Positions 17,487 through 25,903 of a stretch of 64,000 bases of DNA are shown here, in pieces. A model generated the notes under the pieces. It was given only the letters and a program-made list of their open reading frames with translations. It did not search any database and had not been told where the DNA came from. Source of the DNA: Gaiellales bacterium (GTDB lineage: Bacteria > Actinomycetota > Thermoleophilia > Gaiellales > JAICJC01). The position numbers and the translations under genes are program-made. Position 1 is the first letter of the stretch. Every line of letters begins with the position of its first letter. Location of the stretch: positions 62,001 to 126,000 of the forward strand of contig DASWRM010000037.1 of NCBI GenBank assembly GCA_036403155.1, given 5' to 3'.

Positions 17487-18254
17487 TCAGTCGGCCCGGA
17501 TCACGGCCTGGAAGTCCGACCGCCCGAGGATGCGCCCACTGCGCTTCGACCGGAGCAGGATCGTGGGGCGCTCCTTGCCGGAGCGCAGCGTGCCGTTGCC
17601 CGTGGCGAACCAGAGCGCCGAATCGACCGTGACGCGGGTGTACCGCGCCGGGAAGGAGCTCGTCTCCGTCGTCGTGCGCTTCGCGAACGGGCAGCCGCGC
17701 GACGTGTCGCAGTACTCGCGCACCTGATGCACCTCGATCACCATGGCATGCGTCCCCGGCAGGGTGGCGGTGATGTGGATCGCCCCGAGCGTCACCCGGT
17801 CGACGGACGCGTGGAGAGCCTGACGCCACCGCACCACGGCGCCGTTTGATGCGGTGAACCCGCCGGTGACGGTGAGGGCTCCGGTCCCGTGCAGCCGGCG
17901 CTTCGGCGTGGCCTTGACCCTCACCGCGAGCCCGGCGCCGCTCCCGCGCGCCGACCACGCCGGCTTCAGCGTGAGCGAGCGCGGCACGCGCAGGTGGAGC
18001 GTCGCGGCGGCGTACTCGAGCGTGAACGGGGTGCTCCCGTGGATCCGCGGCCACTGCGCGAATCGCAGCGTGCCGGTCGCCGTGCCGGTGGCGGGGCAGC
18101 CGGAGGACAGATGGACGTGGAGCACCTGCGTGCGGGCGTGCGCGCCGGTTGCGGTCGCGGTGCACGAGGCGGCCGCCGCACCGGGCCGCACGTCCGCAGA
18201 CAGCAGGGCCGCAAGCGCCGCCGCCACGGCACCGAGGAGGAGCCTGCCGCGCAT
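17487..18254 (-). CDS. Secreted protein of unknown function
   Basis: 255 aa with a signal peptide (MRGRLLLGAVAAALAALL, Ala-rich cleavage region near 28). The mature part is rich in Thr, Ala and beta-strand patterns (VLHVHLSSGCPATGTATG, SLTLKPAW) with cysteines in EYCDTSRGCPF, compatible with an extracellular beta-sandwich. No family recognised. ATG at 18252-18254 follows TAGGAT by 6 nt. It stops 22 bp from the murI start. Confidence 0.6.
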   Translation of the reverse strand: MRGRLLLGAVAAALAALLSADVRPGAAAASCTATATGAHARTQVLHVHLSSGCPATGTATGTLRFAQWPRIHGSTPFTLEYAAATLHLRVPRSLTLKPAWSARGSGAGLAVRVKATPKRRLHGTGALTVTGGFTASNGAVVRWRQALHASVDRVTLGAIHITATLPGTHAMVIEVHQVREYCDTSRGCPFAKRTTTETSSFPARYTRVTVDSALWFATGNGTLRSGKERPTILLRSKRSGRILGRSDFQAVIRAD

Positions 18255-18266
18255 CGGGCGATCCTA
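18252..18266 (-). promoter_or_regulatory. -10 box of a leaderless promoter for the secreted protein
   Basis: On the minus strand TAGGAT (18261-18266), 6 nt, then ATG 18252-18254. Confidence 0.5.
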
Positions 18267-18319
18267 CAACGTGTCCGGTTCCCCAGCCACCGGCGCCGGC
18301 CCGGCGTGTGCGTGACAAC

Positions 18320-18333
18320 TACACTCGTGCGGA
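18320..18333 (+). promoter_or_regulatory. -10 box of a leaderless promoter for the SIS/amidotransferase pair
   Basis: TACACT at 18320-18325, 7 nt, then ATG 18333. Confidence 0.55.
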
Positions 18334-19409
18334 TGAACCGCCCAGCCTGGCACACGGACGACTTCCCGGAGCTGCGCCCCGCCCCGCCGTGGGTGATGCA
18401 GGAGATGATCGAGGCGCAGCCCGAGCTGCTCGAGCGCATCGCGACCGCCTCCGACGTGTCGTCCCTCGCCCTCACGATGCGGGTGCCGGGACCGCTCACC
18501 ATCGTCGGCTGCGGCACCAGCGAGCACGCCGCGCTTGCGGCCGCCGAGATCCTCACGGAGTCCGGGGCGGCGGCGTCCTCGGCGCAGGCGTTCGAGGCCG
18601 CGCTCGCCCCGCAGGAGGGCGGCGCGGTGCTCGGGATCTCACACGAGGGCGGCACCTGGGCGACCGTCGAGGCGCTCGAGGCGGCCAGGCGGGCGGGCTC
18701 GGCAACCGGCCTGATCACGGCGGTCGCCGAGAGCCGCGCCACCGCCGAGGCGGACGCCGTGCTCGTCACGCCGATGGTCGACCGCAGCTGGTGCCACACC
18801 GTGGGGTACACCTCGCCGATCGCAGCCGCACTCGCGCTCGCCGGCCGGCCGAAGGCCGGCGTCGTCCGCGGGCTGATCGCGTCCGGCGTGGCGAGCCGCC
18901 CTGCCGCGACCGCCGCCGCGCGGGCGCTCGCCGCGTGCGACCACCTGATCGTGGTCGGCTCGGGGGCCGACCGGATCGCCGCGCGCGAGCTGACCCTGAA
19001 GATCGAGGAGGCCTGCCATATTCCGACCGCGATGCGCGACGTCGAGACATTCCTGCACGGCCATCTTCCGGCATGCGACGAGCGCACCGGCCTGGTGCTG
19101 ATCCAGCACGACCGGCGGCGAGCCGGCCCCCGCCGGGAGCGCGGCGAGACGCTGCTGCGTGCGGCCGCCCGCGTCGGCGTGCGCGCCGCCGTGATCGGCC
19201 GCGAGGCGCCGGATCCCGCGCTTGCGCCGGCCGGGCACATCCCCACTCCCTCGGCCGACGGACTGCCCGCGGCGGCCGAGGCGATGCTGGCCACGGCCCC
19301 TGCCCTGCAGTGGCTCGCGCACGAGCTGGCCGTCGCACGCGGCGTCAACCCCGACCTGATCCGCAGGGAGGAGCAGCCGTACCGCGAAGCGGCCGCCATC
19401 CATGGCTAG
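18333..19409 (+). CDS. SIS-domain protein resembling the GlmS isomerase half
   Basis: 358 aa with two sugar-isomerase (SIS) repeats. The first has LTIVGCGTSEHAALAAAEIL and VLGISHEGGTWATVEAL, the second LIVVGSGADRIAARELTLKI and EEACHIPTAMRDVETFLHG, in the order of the isomerase domain of glucosamine-6-phosphate synthase. No class II glutaminase domain is attached. The next gene, overlapping by 8 nt, is a class I glutamine amidotransferase, so the pair may form a two-subunit amidating enzyme; that is inference. It may also be a deaminase or isomerase of an unusual sugar phosphate. Confidence 0.8.
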   Translation: MNRPAWHTDDFPELRPAPPWVMQEMIEAQPELLERIATASDVSSLALTMRVPGPLTIVGCGTSEHAALAAAEILTESGAAASSAQAFEAALAPQEGGAVLGISHEGGTWATVEALEAARRAGSATGLITAVAESRATAEADAVLVTPMVDRSWCHTVGYTSPIAAALALAGRPKAGVVRGLIASGVASRPAATAAARALAACDHLIVVGSGADRIAARELTLKIEEACHIPTAMRDVETFLHGHLPACDERTGLVLIQHDRRRAGPRRERGETLLRAAARVGVRAAVIGREAPDPALAPAGHIPTPSADGLPAAAEAMLATAPALQWLAHELAVARGVNPDLIRREEQPYREAAAIHG

Positions 19410-20136
19410 AGCACTGCACATCCAGAACGAGTCCACCGACCCGGCCGTCCCCTTCGTCGAGGCGCTCGAGCAGCACGGATTCGAGGTGCAGACGCTGCAC
19501 CCCTACCGCGGGGACGCGCTGCCCGAGACGCTCGACGGCGTCGACGCGATGGTGGCAGGCGGCGGGCTCGTGGACACGCACCAGGCCGGCGAGGTTCCGT
19601 GGCTGTTCCGGGAGATCCAGCTCGTGCGCGAGGCGCTGGTGCGGGGGACGCCCTACATGGGGTTGTGCCTCGGCGCGCAGATCCTGACCGAGGCGGCCGG
19701 CGGGACGGTCTACCGCTCCGAGCCGCACGAGGTCGGCTGGCACGACGTCGAGCTGCTGCCGCCCGCGGGCGAGGACCGCCTGTTCGGAGGGTTGCCGAAC
19801 CGGTTTCCCGCGATGCAGTGGCACTACTACGCGTGCCGGCCGAACGAGCAGATGGTCGAGCTCGCGCGCAACGAGACCGCCGTGCAGGCCATGCGGGTGG
19901 GAGATGCCGCGTGGGGCACCCAGTTCCATATCGAGGTCACGCGGCCCGTGCTGATGATGTGGCTGGACATGGGCGGCGACGACCTGGCCCGCAACGGCTA
20001 CCCGCGCGACCGGTTCCTGGCCTCGATCGACGAGCACCTGGAGGACCATCTCGAGATCGGCCGCACGCTCGCAGACCGCTTCGCCGGCCTGGCCGCCACG
20101 CGAGCAGGCGAGTCGCCGGCCCCCTCGTCCGGGTAG
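19402..20136 (+). CDS. Class I glutamine amidotransferase (GuaA-type domain protein)
   Basis: 244 aa. Catalytic Cys lies in YMGLCLGAQILTEAAGG (about residue 92), and the His/Glu pair in WGTQFHIEVTRPV (about 175). The fold matches stand-alone GATase-1 proteins such as those annotated as GMP synthase-like amidotransferases. Overlap of 8 nt with the SIS gene indicates coupled translation. It may release ammonia for the SIS partner, or act as a gamma-glutamyl hydrolase. Confidence 0.82.
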   Translation: MARALHIQNESTDPAVPFVEALEQHGFEVQTLHPYRGDALPETLDGVDAMVAGGGLVDTHQAGEVPWLFREIQLVREALVRGTPYMGLCLGAQILTEAAGGTVYRSEPHEVGWHDVELLPPAGEDRLFGGLPNRFPAMQWHYYACRPNEQMVELARNETAVQAMRVGDAAWGTQFHIEVTRPVLMMWLDMGGDDLARNGYPRDRFLASIDEHLEDHLEIGRTLADRFAGLAATRAGESPAPSSG

Positions 20137-20142
20137 CGGAAG

Positions 20143-20715
20143 CTATCCGCCCAGGGCGCGGATCTCGGCCGAGTACTCCGGCCGCGAGGCAAGGCGCCGG
20201 CTCCATGCGGCAACGGCAGGATGTCTCTCGACATCGACTCCGACGCGGTGCATCCGCGCGATCCACGGCCACCAGCCCGGATCCGCGAGCGTGTAGGCGT
20301 CGCCCGCGAGGTACTCGCGCCCGGCGAGCAAGCGGTCGAGCGACGCCAGCTCCGCCTCCAGGGCGTCGCGCGCGCCGGGCTCGTCACGGCGGGCAGCGTA
20401 GTAGGCGTCGGACAGGTCGTCGAAGCGCCGCATCAGCAGCCTGACGTGCGCGCGACCGGCCGGGTCCGGCGGCATCATCGCCGGATCGGGGTGCGTCTCG
20501 TCCAGGTACTCGTTGAGCGCCTCCGACTCGTACAGCACCGACCCGCCGTCGTCGAGCACCGGGACGCGGTTGCGCGGATTCAGGTCGCGGAGCCACGCCG
20601 GCTTGTCGCGGAGGTCGATCTCGACGACGTCGTGGACGATCCGCTTGCCGTCCAGCACCAGGCGCGTCCGCACGCAGAACGGACACTCGATCGCCGAGTA
20701 GAGCGTCAGGGGCAC
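20143..20715 (-). CDS. Glutathione S-transferase-like protein
   Basis: 190 aa. A thioredoxin-like N-domain has LTLYSAIECPFCVRTRLVL with CPFC, then NPRNRVPVLDDGG with cis-Pro and LYESEALNEYLDETHP; the helical C-domain follows (YLAGDAYTLADPGWWPWI). Actinobacteria often lack glutathione, so the real thiol partner is uncertain. The GTG start is 7 nt after TACAGT. It is divergent from the cupin gene across 40 bp. Confidence 0.85.
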   Translation of the reverse strand: MPLTLYSAIECPFCVRTRLVLDGKRIVHDVVEIDLRDKPAWLRDLNPRNRVPVLDDGGSVLYESEALNEYLDETHPDPAMMPPDPAGRAHVRLLMRRFDDLSDAYYAARRDEPGARDALEAELASLDRLLAGREYLAGDAYTLADPGWWPWIARMHRVGVDVERHPAVAAWSRRLASRPEYSAEIRALGG

Positions 20716-20756
20716 GGCCGGAACTGTAGAGCAGGGGCGGTGTACCGTAGGCGTCG
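20713..20756. promoter_or_regulatory. Overlapping divergent leaderless promoters (GST/cupin)
   Basis: Minus strand: TACAGT at 20723-20728, 7 nt, GTG at 20713-20715. Plus strand: TACCGT at 20743-20748, 7 nt, GTG at 20756. The two -10 boxes are 14 bp apart, so the -35 region of each must cover the -10 box of the other. Confidence 0.55.
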
Positions 20757-21400
20757 TGAGTGAGCGCTACCGGACGATCGCGATCGACGATGTGGAGCCG
20801 CTGGCTGTGGTCGGCGGAACGCTCCAGTGGCGGCCGCTGCGGCGGACGCTCGGCGTGCGCGCCTTCGGCATCAACGCATACACGGCGGCCGCGGCAGGCG
20901 ACGAGGTGGTCGAGGACCACACCGAGGAGAGCCTGGGGCACGAGGAGATCTACATCGTGCTCTCGGGACGCGCGACGTTCACCGTCGACGGCGACACCTT
21001 CGACGTGCCGGCCCGCTCGCTCGTGCACCTGCCGGACCCCGCCGCGCGCAGGCACGCGGTGGCGGCCGAGGCCGGCACGACGGTGCTCGCGATCGGCGGC
21101 CGGCCCGGGGAGGGGTTCCGGCCGTCCGCGTGGGAGCACTACTTCGCCGCGGGGGCCGCGCAGCAGGCGGGCGACCTCGACCGCGCCATCGAGCTGACGC
21201 AGCGCGGCCTGGAGGAGCACCCCGGCAACGTCGTGCTGCTGTTCAACGCCGCCTGCTACCGGGCGCTCGCCGGTCAGGCGGGCGAGGCAGTCGCCTTCCT
21301 GCGCAGCGCGTATGCGGCCGATCCCGACCGCGTGCGTGAGTTCGCAAGCGATCCCGACCTCGACTCCATCCGCGACCGTCCGGACTGGCCGCTGCCCTGA
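20756..21400 (+). CDS. Cupin-domain protein with a C-terminal TPR-like helical part
   Basis: 214 aa. The cupin barrel spans about residues 35-115: HTEESLGHEEIYIVLSGRAT supplies the first metal motif and VPARSLVHLPDPAARRHAV the second. The C-terminal 80 residues (AAQQAGDLDRAIELTQRGL, NAACYRALAGQAGEAVAFL) form one or two TPR-like helix pairs. The ligand is unknown; divergent pairing with a GST suggests small-molecule stress or detoxification, which is only an inference. Confidence 0.75.
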   Translation: MSERYRTIAIDDVEPLAVVGGTLQWRPLRRTLGVRAFGINAYTAAAAGDEVVEDHTEESLGHEEIYIVLSGRATFTVDGDTFDVPARSLVHLPDPAARRHAVAAEAGTTVLAIGGRPGEGFRPSAWEHYFAAGAAQQAGDLDRAIELTQRGLEEHPGNVVLLFNAACYRALAGQAGEAVAFLRSAYAADPDRVREFASDPDLDSIRDRPDWPLP

Positions 21401-21425
21401 GCCCGGCGCCGGCGTGGAGCGGCGC

Positions 21426-22058
21426 TCACAGGCCGAGCGCGGCGCGCACGCTGACGAAGTCGTCGAACGGCTCGTACGGCACGCCATCGCCGTCCAGGTA
21501 GCGCGCAAGCTCCCGGCGCGCGAACACCCGGTCGGCCGCAAGCGACGCGCACCGGTCGGAGTAGCCGTCACCGATGTAGACAACATGCTCGTCGCGGCGC
21601 AGCTCGGTCACCACCGAGCGCTTGCACTCCTCCTGGCACACGGCGCACGGCCGCCCGTGGCGGAAGTCGACGACCGAGCCCGCGGAGTGGAAGGCAACCT
21701 CGTTCGCGACGATGTGGACGTCCGGCACACCGGCTCGCTCGAGCACGGGCCGGATGATCGTCTCGAACCCGCTCGAGACGACGACCACGCGATGGCCCGC
21801 GGCCTCCGCCGACGCGACCAGCTCCGCGAACCCGTGCCGCACGCGCGCGCGGCCGACCGCCCGGGCGACGATGTCGGCATGCACGCCCCGCACGGCCTCG
21901 AACTCGCGCCGGATGCACTCGCGGAGCGTGATCCGCCCGGCGTCGAGGTCCTCCTCGACCTGGCGGAACACGTCGGGCGCCTGCTCCTGGACGATGTCGA
22001 CGAGCGTGTCGCGCTCGGTGATCGTGCCGTCGAAGTCGACGACGATCAGCATCCGCAT
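21426..22058 (-). CDS. HAD-superfamily phosphatase (SerB/MtnX-like)
   Basis: 210 aa. The four HAD motifs are present: VDFDGTITERDT, VVVSSGFETII, the Lys in CKRSVV, and YIGDGYSDRCAS. The layout with a small helical cap after motif I resembles phosphoserine phosphatase and the MtnX phosphatase of methionine salvage. A CxxC (CAVCQEEC) in the C-terminal third could bind a metal. An alternative ATG lies two codons in. It follows a small gene by 4 bp. Confidence 0.82.
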   Translation of the reverse strand: MRMLIVVDFDGTITERDTLVDIVQEQAPDVFRQVEEDLDAGRITLRECIRREFEAVRGVHADIVARAVGRARVRHGFAELVASAEAAGHRVVVVSSGFETIIRPVLERAGVPDVHIVANEVAFHSAGSVVDFRHGRPCAVCQEECKRSVVTELRRDEHVVYIGDGYSDRCASLAADRVFARRELARYLDGDGVPYEPFDDFVSVRAALGL

Positions 22059-22062
22059 GGGG

Positions 22063-22347
22063 TCAGTGAGAGCCGTGCCAGCGCGCGACGGTCTGGGCGT
22101 CGTGGCCGACCGCGATCAGCTGGTACAGCGGCTTGGGGCTCTTGAGCGTCTTCATCGTGTCCATGCGGCCGACCGAGATGCCCTGGCGCTGGCAGAACGT
22201 CAGCAGCGTCTGGCGGTCGGACGAGAGCACGCGCCAGACCGTCTCCTGGCGATGCCGGTCGAAGTCCGGGTACACGCCGACGCCGCCGGAGACGGCCCGT
22301 GCGATGGCGTCGTTGTACTGCTCGCGGTAGTCGTGCTCTTCGCTCAT
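22063..22347 (-). CDS. Small conserved-looking protein, unknown function
   Basis: 94 aa, rich in charged and aromatic residues with no signal or membrane segment (contains VGVYPDFDRHRQETVWRVLS and ends VARWHGSH). No family recognised. It lies 4 bp before the HAD phosphatase on the same strand, probably one operon, and is divergent from the amidinohydrolase gene with only 30 bp between the starts. Confidence 0.55.
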   Translation of the reverse strand: MSEEHDYREQYNDAIARAVSGGVGVYPDFDRHRQETVWRVLSSDRQTLLTFCQRQGISVGRMDTMKTLKSPKPLYQLIAVGHDAQTVARWHGSH

Positions 22348-22364
22348 GGCCTGGCCGGAGAGTC

Positions 22365-22378
22365 TACTGTTCGCGCCA
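22365..22378 (+). promoter_or_regulatory. -10 box of a leaderless promoter for the DDAH-like/M20 operon
   Basis: TACTGT at 22365-22370, 7 nt, then ATG 22378. Confidence 0.55.
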
Positions 22379-23241
22379 TGAGCACACGGACGTTCGGCGC
22401 CCAGAGCATGAGCGCGCAGCTGCGCGACGTGCTGGTCAAGCGCCCGTCCGCCGCGTTCGGCGCCGCGTTCGACGATCCGGCGGTCGGCTTCCTCCACGCC
22501 GTCGATCTGACGGCAGCACAGCGAGAGCACGACGCCTTCACGGCGCTGCTGTCCGACCTCGGGGCGACGGTGCACGAGCTCGGCGACGAGCACGACCCCG
22601 ACCTGACGTACACCTTCGACCCGGCGCTCGTGACCGACGGCGGCGTCGTGCCGCTCCGCCCCGGCAAGCCGAATCGCATGGGCGAGGAGCTCGTGATCGA
22701 GCGATGGTGCAACGCGCACGGCATCCCCACCCTGGGGCGCATCGAGGCGCCCGGCACGGCCGAGGGCGGCGACACCTTCTGGCTGGACGACCGGACGCTC
22801 TGCGTCGGACGCACCCTCCGCACGAACCGGGCCGGCGTCGCCCAGCTGGTCGACATACTTCAACCTGAAGTTGAGGTCGAGGTATTCGACGTCCCCTACT
22901 GGAAGGGCGCCGCGGAGCTCGTGCATCTGATGAGCGTCATCTCGCCGATCGCGGACGATCTCGCCGTGGTCTTCATGCCGCTCCTGCCGTGCGGCCTCCT
23001 GGAGCTGCTCCAGCAGCGCGGCGTGCGCCTGGTCGAGGTTCCGGAGGAGGAGTACCTCTCGCTCGGCTGCAACGTGCTCGCGGTCAGCCCGGGGGTCGCC
23101 GTGATGGCGGACGGCAACCCGGTGACGCGCGCACGGCTCGAGGCGGCGGGCGCGGACGTGCGCGTCTTCCCGGCGGGCGAGGTGGGCGTGAACGGCAGCG
23201 GCGGGCCGACCTGCCTGACGCGCCCGATCCTGCGCGGATGA
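22378..23241 (+). CDS. Amidinohydrolase of the dimethylargininase/arginine deiminase superfamily
   Basis: 287 aa, the usual length of dimethylarginine dimethylaminohydrolases. It has the substrate-binding TAEGGDTFWLD, the catalytic His in AELVHLMSVISP, the C-terminal nucleophile in GGPTCLTRP, and a typical early FDPALVTDGG segment. It should hydrolyse an arginine-like guanidine to citrulline plus an amine. Overlap of 4 nt with an M20 peptidase suggests one catabolic route. Confidence 0.85.
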   Translation: MSTRTFGAQSMSAQLRDVLVKRPSAAFGAAFDDPAVGFLHAVDLTAAQREHDAFTALLSDLGATVHELGDEHDPDLTYTFDPALVTDGGVVPLRPGKPNRMGEELVIERWCNAHGIPTLGRIEAPGTAEGGDTFWLDDRTLCVGRTLRTNRAGVAQLVDILQPEVEVEVFDVPYWKGAAELVHLMSVISPIADDLAVVFMPLLPCGLLELLQQRGVRLVEVPEEEYLSLGCNVLAVSPGVAVMADGNPVTRARLEAAGADVRVFPAGEVGVNGSGGPTCLTRPILRG

Positions 23242-24509
23242 AGAACCTGGCACCCGCGGAGCTGGCCGTCGTCGCGGCGGTCGACCGCGACCGCATCGCA
23301 GACGACCTCGCTGCCCTGGTGCGCGTGCCGAGCGTCACGGGCGACGAGGGCGCGGTCCAGACCGAAGCGGCGCTGCGGATGGCGACGGCCGGACTCGAGG
23401 TCATTCGCATCGACGCCGATCCCAGCGAGCTCGCCGACGACCCGGACTTCCCCGGCATGGAGGCGCCCCGGACGGTGCTCCCCGTGGTGGCCGGCGCCGC
23501 CGGCGACCGGGACGCCGGCCGCCGCGTGATCGTCTGCGGACACATCGACACGGTCTCGCCGGGGGCGCTGGAGGACTGGACGGTCGACCCATTCGGCGGC
23601 GAGGTGCGCGACGGGCTGCTCTACGGCCGCGGCTCGCTGGACATGAAGGCCGGGATCGTCGCCGGCCTGGCGGCGCTGCGCGCGCTGGCCGAGTCCGGCG
23701 TCGAGCTGGGCGGCGAGGCGGTGCTCCTGACGGTGCCGTCGGAGGAGGACGGCGGAGCGGGGATGCTGGCGGCCATTCGCGCCGGATACGTCGCGGAGAT
23801 GGCGGTCATCACCGAGCCGACGCGTCTCGAGATCGTCACGGCACAGGCGGGCGCGATCACGTTCCGTATGACGGTCAGCGGGCGGGCCGCCCACGCGGCA
23901 TACCGGCTGCACGGCGTCTCTGCGCTGGAGAAGCTGGAGGTCATCCACGCCGCGCTGCTCGAGGACGAGCGCATCCGGAACGCCGAGGAGGAGAGCCCGG
24001 CGATGCGCGCCCTGGGGCTGCCGTACCCGACCAACATCGGCATCGTGGCCGGCGGTGACTGGTCGTCGACCGTGCCCGACCGGGTGGTCGTGGAAGGCCG
24101 GTACGGCGTGCGGATCGGCGAGACCCCGGAGCAGGCGGCGGCCTCGCTGCGCAGGGCGGTTGCCGGTGCGTGCGAGGCCGACGACTGGCTGCGCGACCAT
24201 CCGGCGACGGTGGAGATCACCGGCGGCCGCTTCGCCTCGGCGTCCGTGCCGCACACCCACGCGCTCCCGTGGGGGCTGGGTGAGGCGGCGCGGGACGTGC
24301 TCGGCCGGCTTCCGGACTTCGCCGGCGTTCCCTACGGGGCCGACATGCGGCTGCTGGTGAACGAGGGCGCGACGCCGACGGTGCTCTACGGGCCGGGCGA
24401 CCCCTTCCTCGCCCACGCGCCGGACGAGCACGTCGAGCTCGAGGAGATCGCCCGCTGCGCGCGGGTGCTCGCCGTGTGGATCATGCGGACGCTGGCACCC
24501 GCGGGCTGA
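23238..24509 (+). CDS. M20-family metallopeptidase/deacylase (ArgE/DapE type)
   Basis: 423 aa. Metal ligands appear in VIVCGHIDTVSPG, YGRGSLDMKAGI and TVPSEEDGGAG, followed by the dimerisation insert with SGRAAHAAYRLHG and the final His in FLAHAPDEHVELEE. Such enzymes cleave N-acyl or peptide bonds of amino acids. The ATG overlaps the amidinohydrolase stop (ATGA). Together they could free and open an N-acylated or methylated arginine; substrate not provable from sequence. Confidence 0.88.
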   Translation: MKNLAPAELAVVAAVDRDRIADDLAALVRVPSVTGDEGAVQTEAALRMATAGLEVIRIDADPSELADDPDFPGMEAPRTVLPVVAGAAGDRDAGRRVIVCGHIDTVSPGALEDWTVDPFGGEVRDGLLYGRGSLDMKAGIVAGLAALRALAESGVELGGEAVLLTVPSEEDGGAGMLAAIRAGYVAEMAVITEPTRLEIVTAQAGAITFRMTVSGRAAHAAYRLHGVSALEKLEVIHAALLEDERIRNAEEESPAMRALGLPYPTNIGIVAGGDWSSTVPDRVVVEGRYGVRIGETPEQAAASLRRAVAGACEADDWLRDHPATVEITGGRFASASVPHTHALPWGLGEAARDVLGRLPDFAGVPYGADMRLLVNEGATPTVLYGPGDPFLAHAPDEHVELEEIARCARVLAVWIMRTLAPAG

Positions 24510-24745
24510 CCCAACCCCTGGCGCGCGAACGTCACGGCCGGCGTGACGTACCCGTAACGCGCGGGGGTGTCACGGGCGCCCGACGGCGCCGCGCCGCCGC
24601 CCGCGACGGGGTTGGTCACCGGACGTGTGGGTGTGACGCCGCCGACGCACGTTTGTGACCGGTCGCCCGCCTTGTTGAGCGGCTCCCGCCAGCACCCCAA
24701 TTCTTGGAGCCCAACCCCGGTCGGGTGGGTGTGACCGTCGTGTCG
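24510..24745. repeat. REP-like short repeats in the gap between M20 and MFS genes
   Basis: The gap contains related elements with core CCAACCCC: a forward partial copy near 24511, an inverted copy near 24603-24620 (GACCAACCCCGTCG on the minus strand) and a full forward copy at 24693-24745 beginning CACCCCAATTCTTGGAGCCC. The last one closely resembles the copy at 58411 beside the tyrosine transposase. TTGG-AGC-CCAA and ACCC-CGGTC-GGGT can form two small hairpins. No gene is visible in the 275 bp. Confidence 0.65.
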
Positions 24746-24784
24746 CAGGTTCGCGACGGATTCCGCCGTCACGAAGGTGTCGCA

Positions 24785-25903
24785 TCAGCCGCGCAGCGAG
24801 GCCGGTGCGAGCGGCACGATCGCCAGCACCGCGAGGCCCGCGCACAGGAAGGCGAGTCCCGGCGACGCGTGGTACACCGGCAGCCACGCGAGCGGCGCGA
24901 CGGCCGTCCCCGAGAACTTGAACGCCGCGAACAGCGAGATCGCGCCACCCCGGTTCTCGGGAACCGCCTCGACCGCGATCGTGTTCAGCCCAGCCCACAG
25001 CAGCGCCGAGACGGCGCCGGCGGCGAACCAGAGCAGCGCCAGCGCGGTCGCCGACGGTGCGATCCCGAGCGGCGCGACGAGCACCGCGCCCGCCACCGCC
25101 GCGATCACCGCGGCGCGGCCCGGCCCCAGCCGCTCGGAACCGATACCGCCGGCGTGGCCGAAGGCGAGCCCGGCCGCCCTGTAGGTCGCGAGCAGCGCTC
25201 CGCGGCCGGTGGAGCCCAGCGCAAACGCGTCGCCGGCCCGCAGCGAGACCATGAACGCCAAGCCGGCCATGCCGATGTAGCCCGCAAAGCCGGCCGCGCA
25301 CAGCAGCATCATCGGCCTCGTCACCACCGACCGCAGGGAGGCGCGAAGGTCGGTCTCCGCACGCACCGGGTCGGGCGGCGGAAGCAGCATCAGCCCGAGC
25401 GACACCCCCGCCGGCAGCAGGAACGCGAGCCGCCAGCTGATCTCGGCGGCGAGGCCGCCGAGCAGCGGCGCCAGCGACAGGCCCCCGGCCTGCACACCGG
25501 CAAACGTGCCGACCGCGCGCCCGCGCCGGCCGGCCGGCACGGCATCGGCGAGCCCCGCCAGCAGCAACGGCGTCGTGAACGCGTTCGCGGCTCCCTGCAC
25601 CGCCCGTGAGACGAGGAACACCGCTATCGACGGCGACGCCGCCGATACCACGAGCGCAGCGGCGTAGACGAGATACGCCCCCTGCACCGTGCGGCGGCGG
25701 CCGACCCGCTCGCCCAGCGTCCCGGAGACGACCTGCAGGAGCGCGAAGGGGACGAGGTACGCCGGCACGGCGAGGGCGATCTCGCCCGTCGTCGCGCCGA
25801 ACGCGTCGCGCAGCTCGGGGATCAGCACCGCCAGCACCGCGCCGCCGAACGGCCCCAGGAACCCGCCCAGGTAGAGCGGCAGAGTCGTCCGGCGGTCGCT
25901 CAC
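24785..25903 (-). CDS. Major facilitator superfamily transporter
   Basis: 372 aa with 12 predicted membrane helices. LGERVGRRRTVQGAYLVY is the loop 2-3 motif A (G.LGER.GRR), and the repeat in the second half (GGIGSERLGPGRAAV) is recognisable. Probably a drug or metabolite exporter. The GTG at 25901-25903 overlaps the stop of the EamA gene as GTGA; a long upstream extension in frame is shadow of that gene. Confidence 0.85.
   Translation of the reverse strand: MSDRRTTLPLYLGGFLGPFGGAVLAVLIPELRDAFGATTGEIALAVPAYLVPFALLQVVSGTLGERVGRRRTVQGAYLVYAAALVVSAASPSIAVFLVSRAVQGAANAFTTPLLLAGLADAVPAGRRGRAVGTFAGVQAGGLSLAPLLGGLAAEISWRLAFLLPAGVSLGLMLLPPPDPVRAETDLRASLRSVVTRPMMLLCAAGFAGYIGMAGLAFMVSLRAGDAFALGSTGRGALLATYRAAGLAFGHAGGIGSERLGPGRAAVIAAVAGAVLVAPLGIAPSATALALLWFAAGAVSALLWAGLNTIAVEAVPENRGGAISLFAAFKFSGTAVAPLAWLPVYHASPGLAFLCAGLAVLAIVPLAPASLRG

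Noticed and set aside
24476-24658. Short ORF across the end of the M20 gene and its downstream gap
   Set aside because: Runs out of frame through the M20 end and the REP-like repeats, no start signal.
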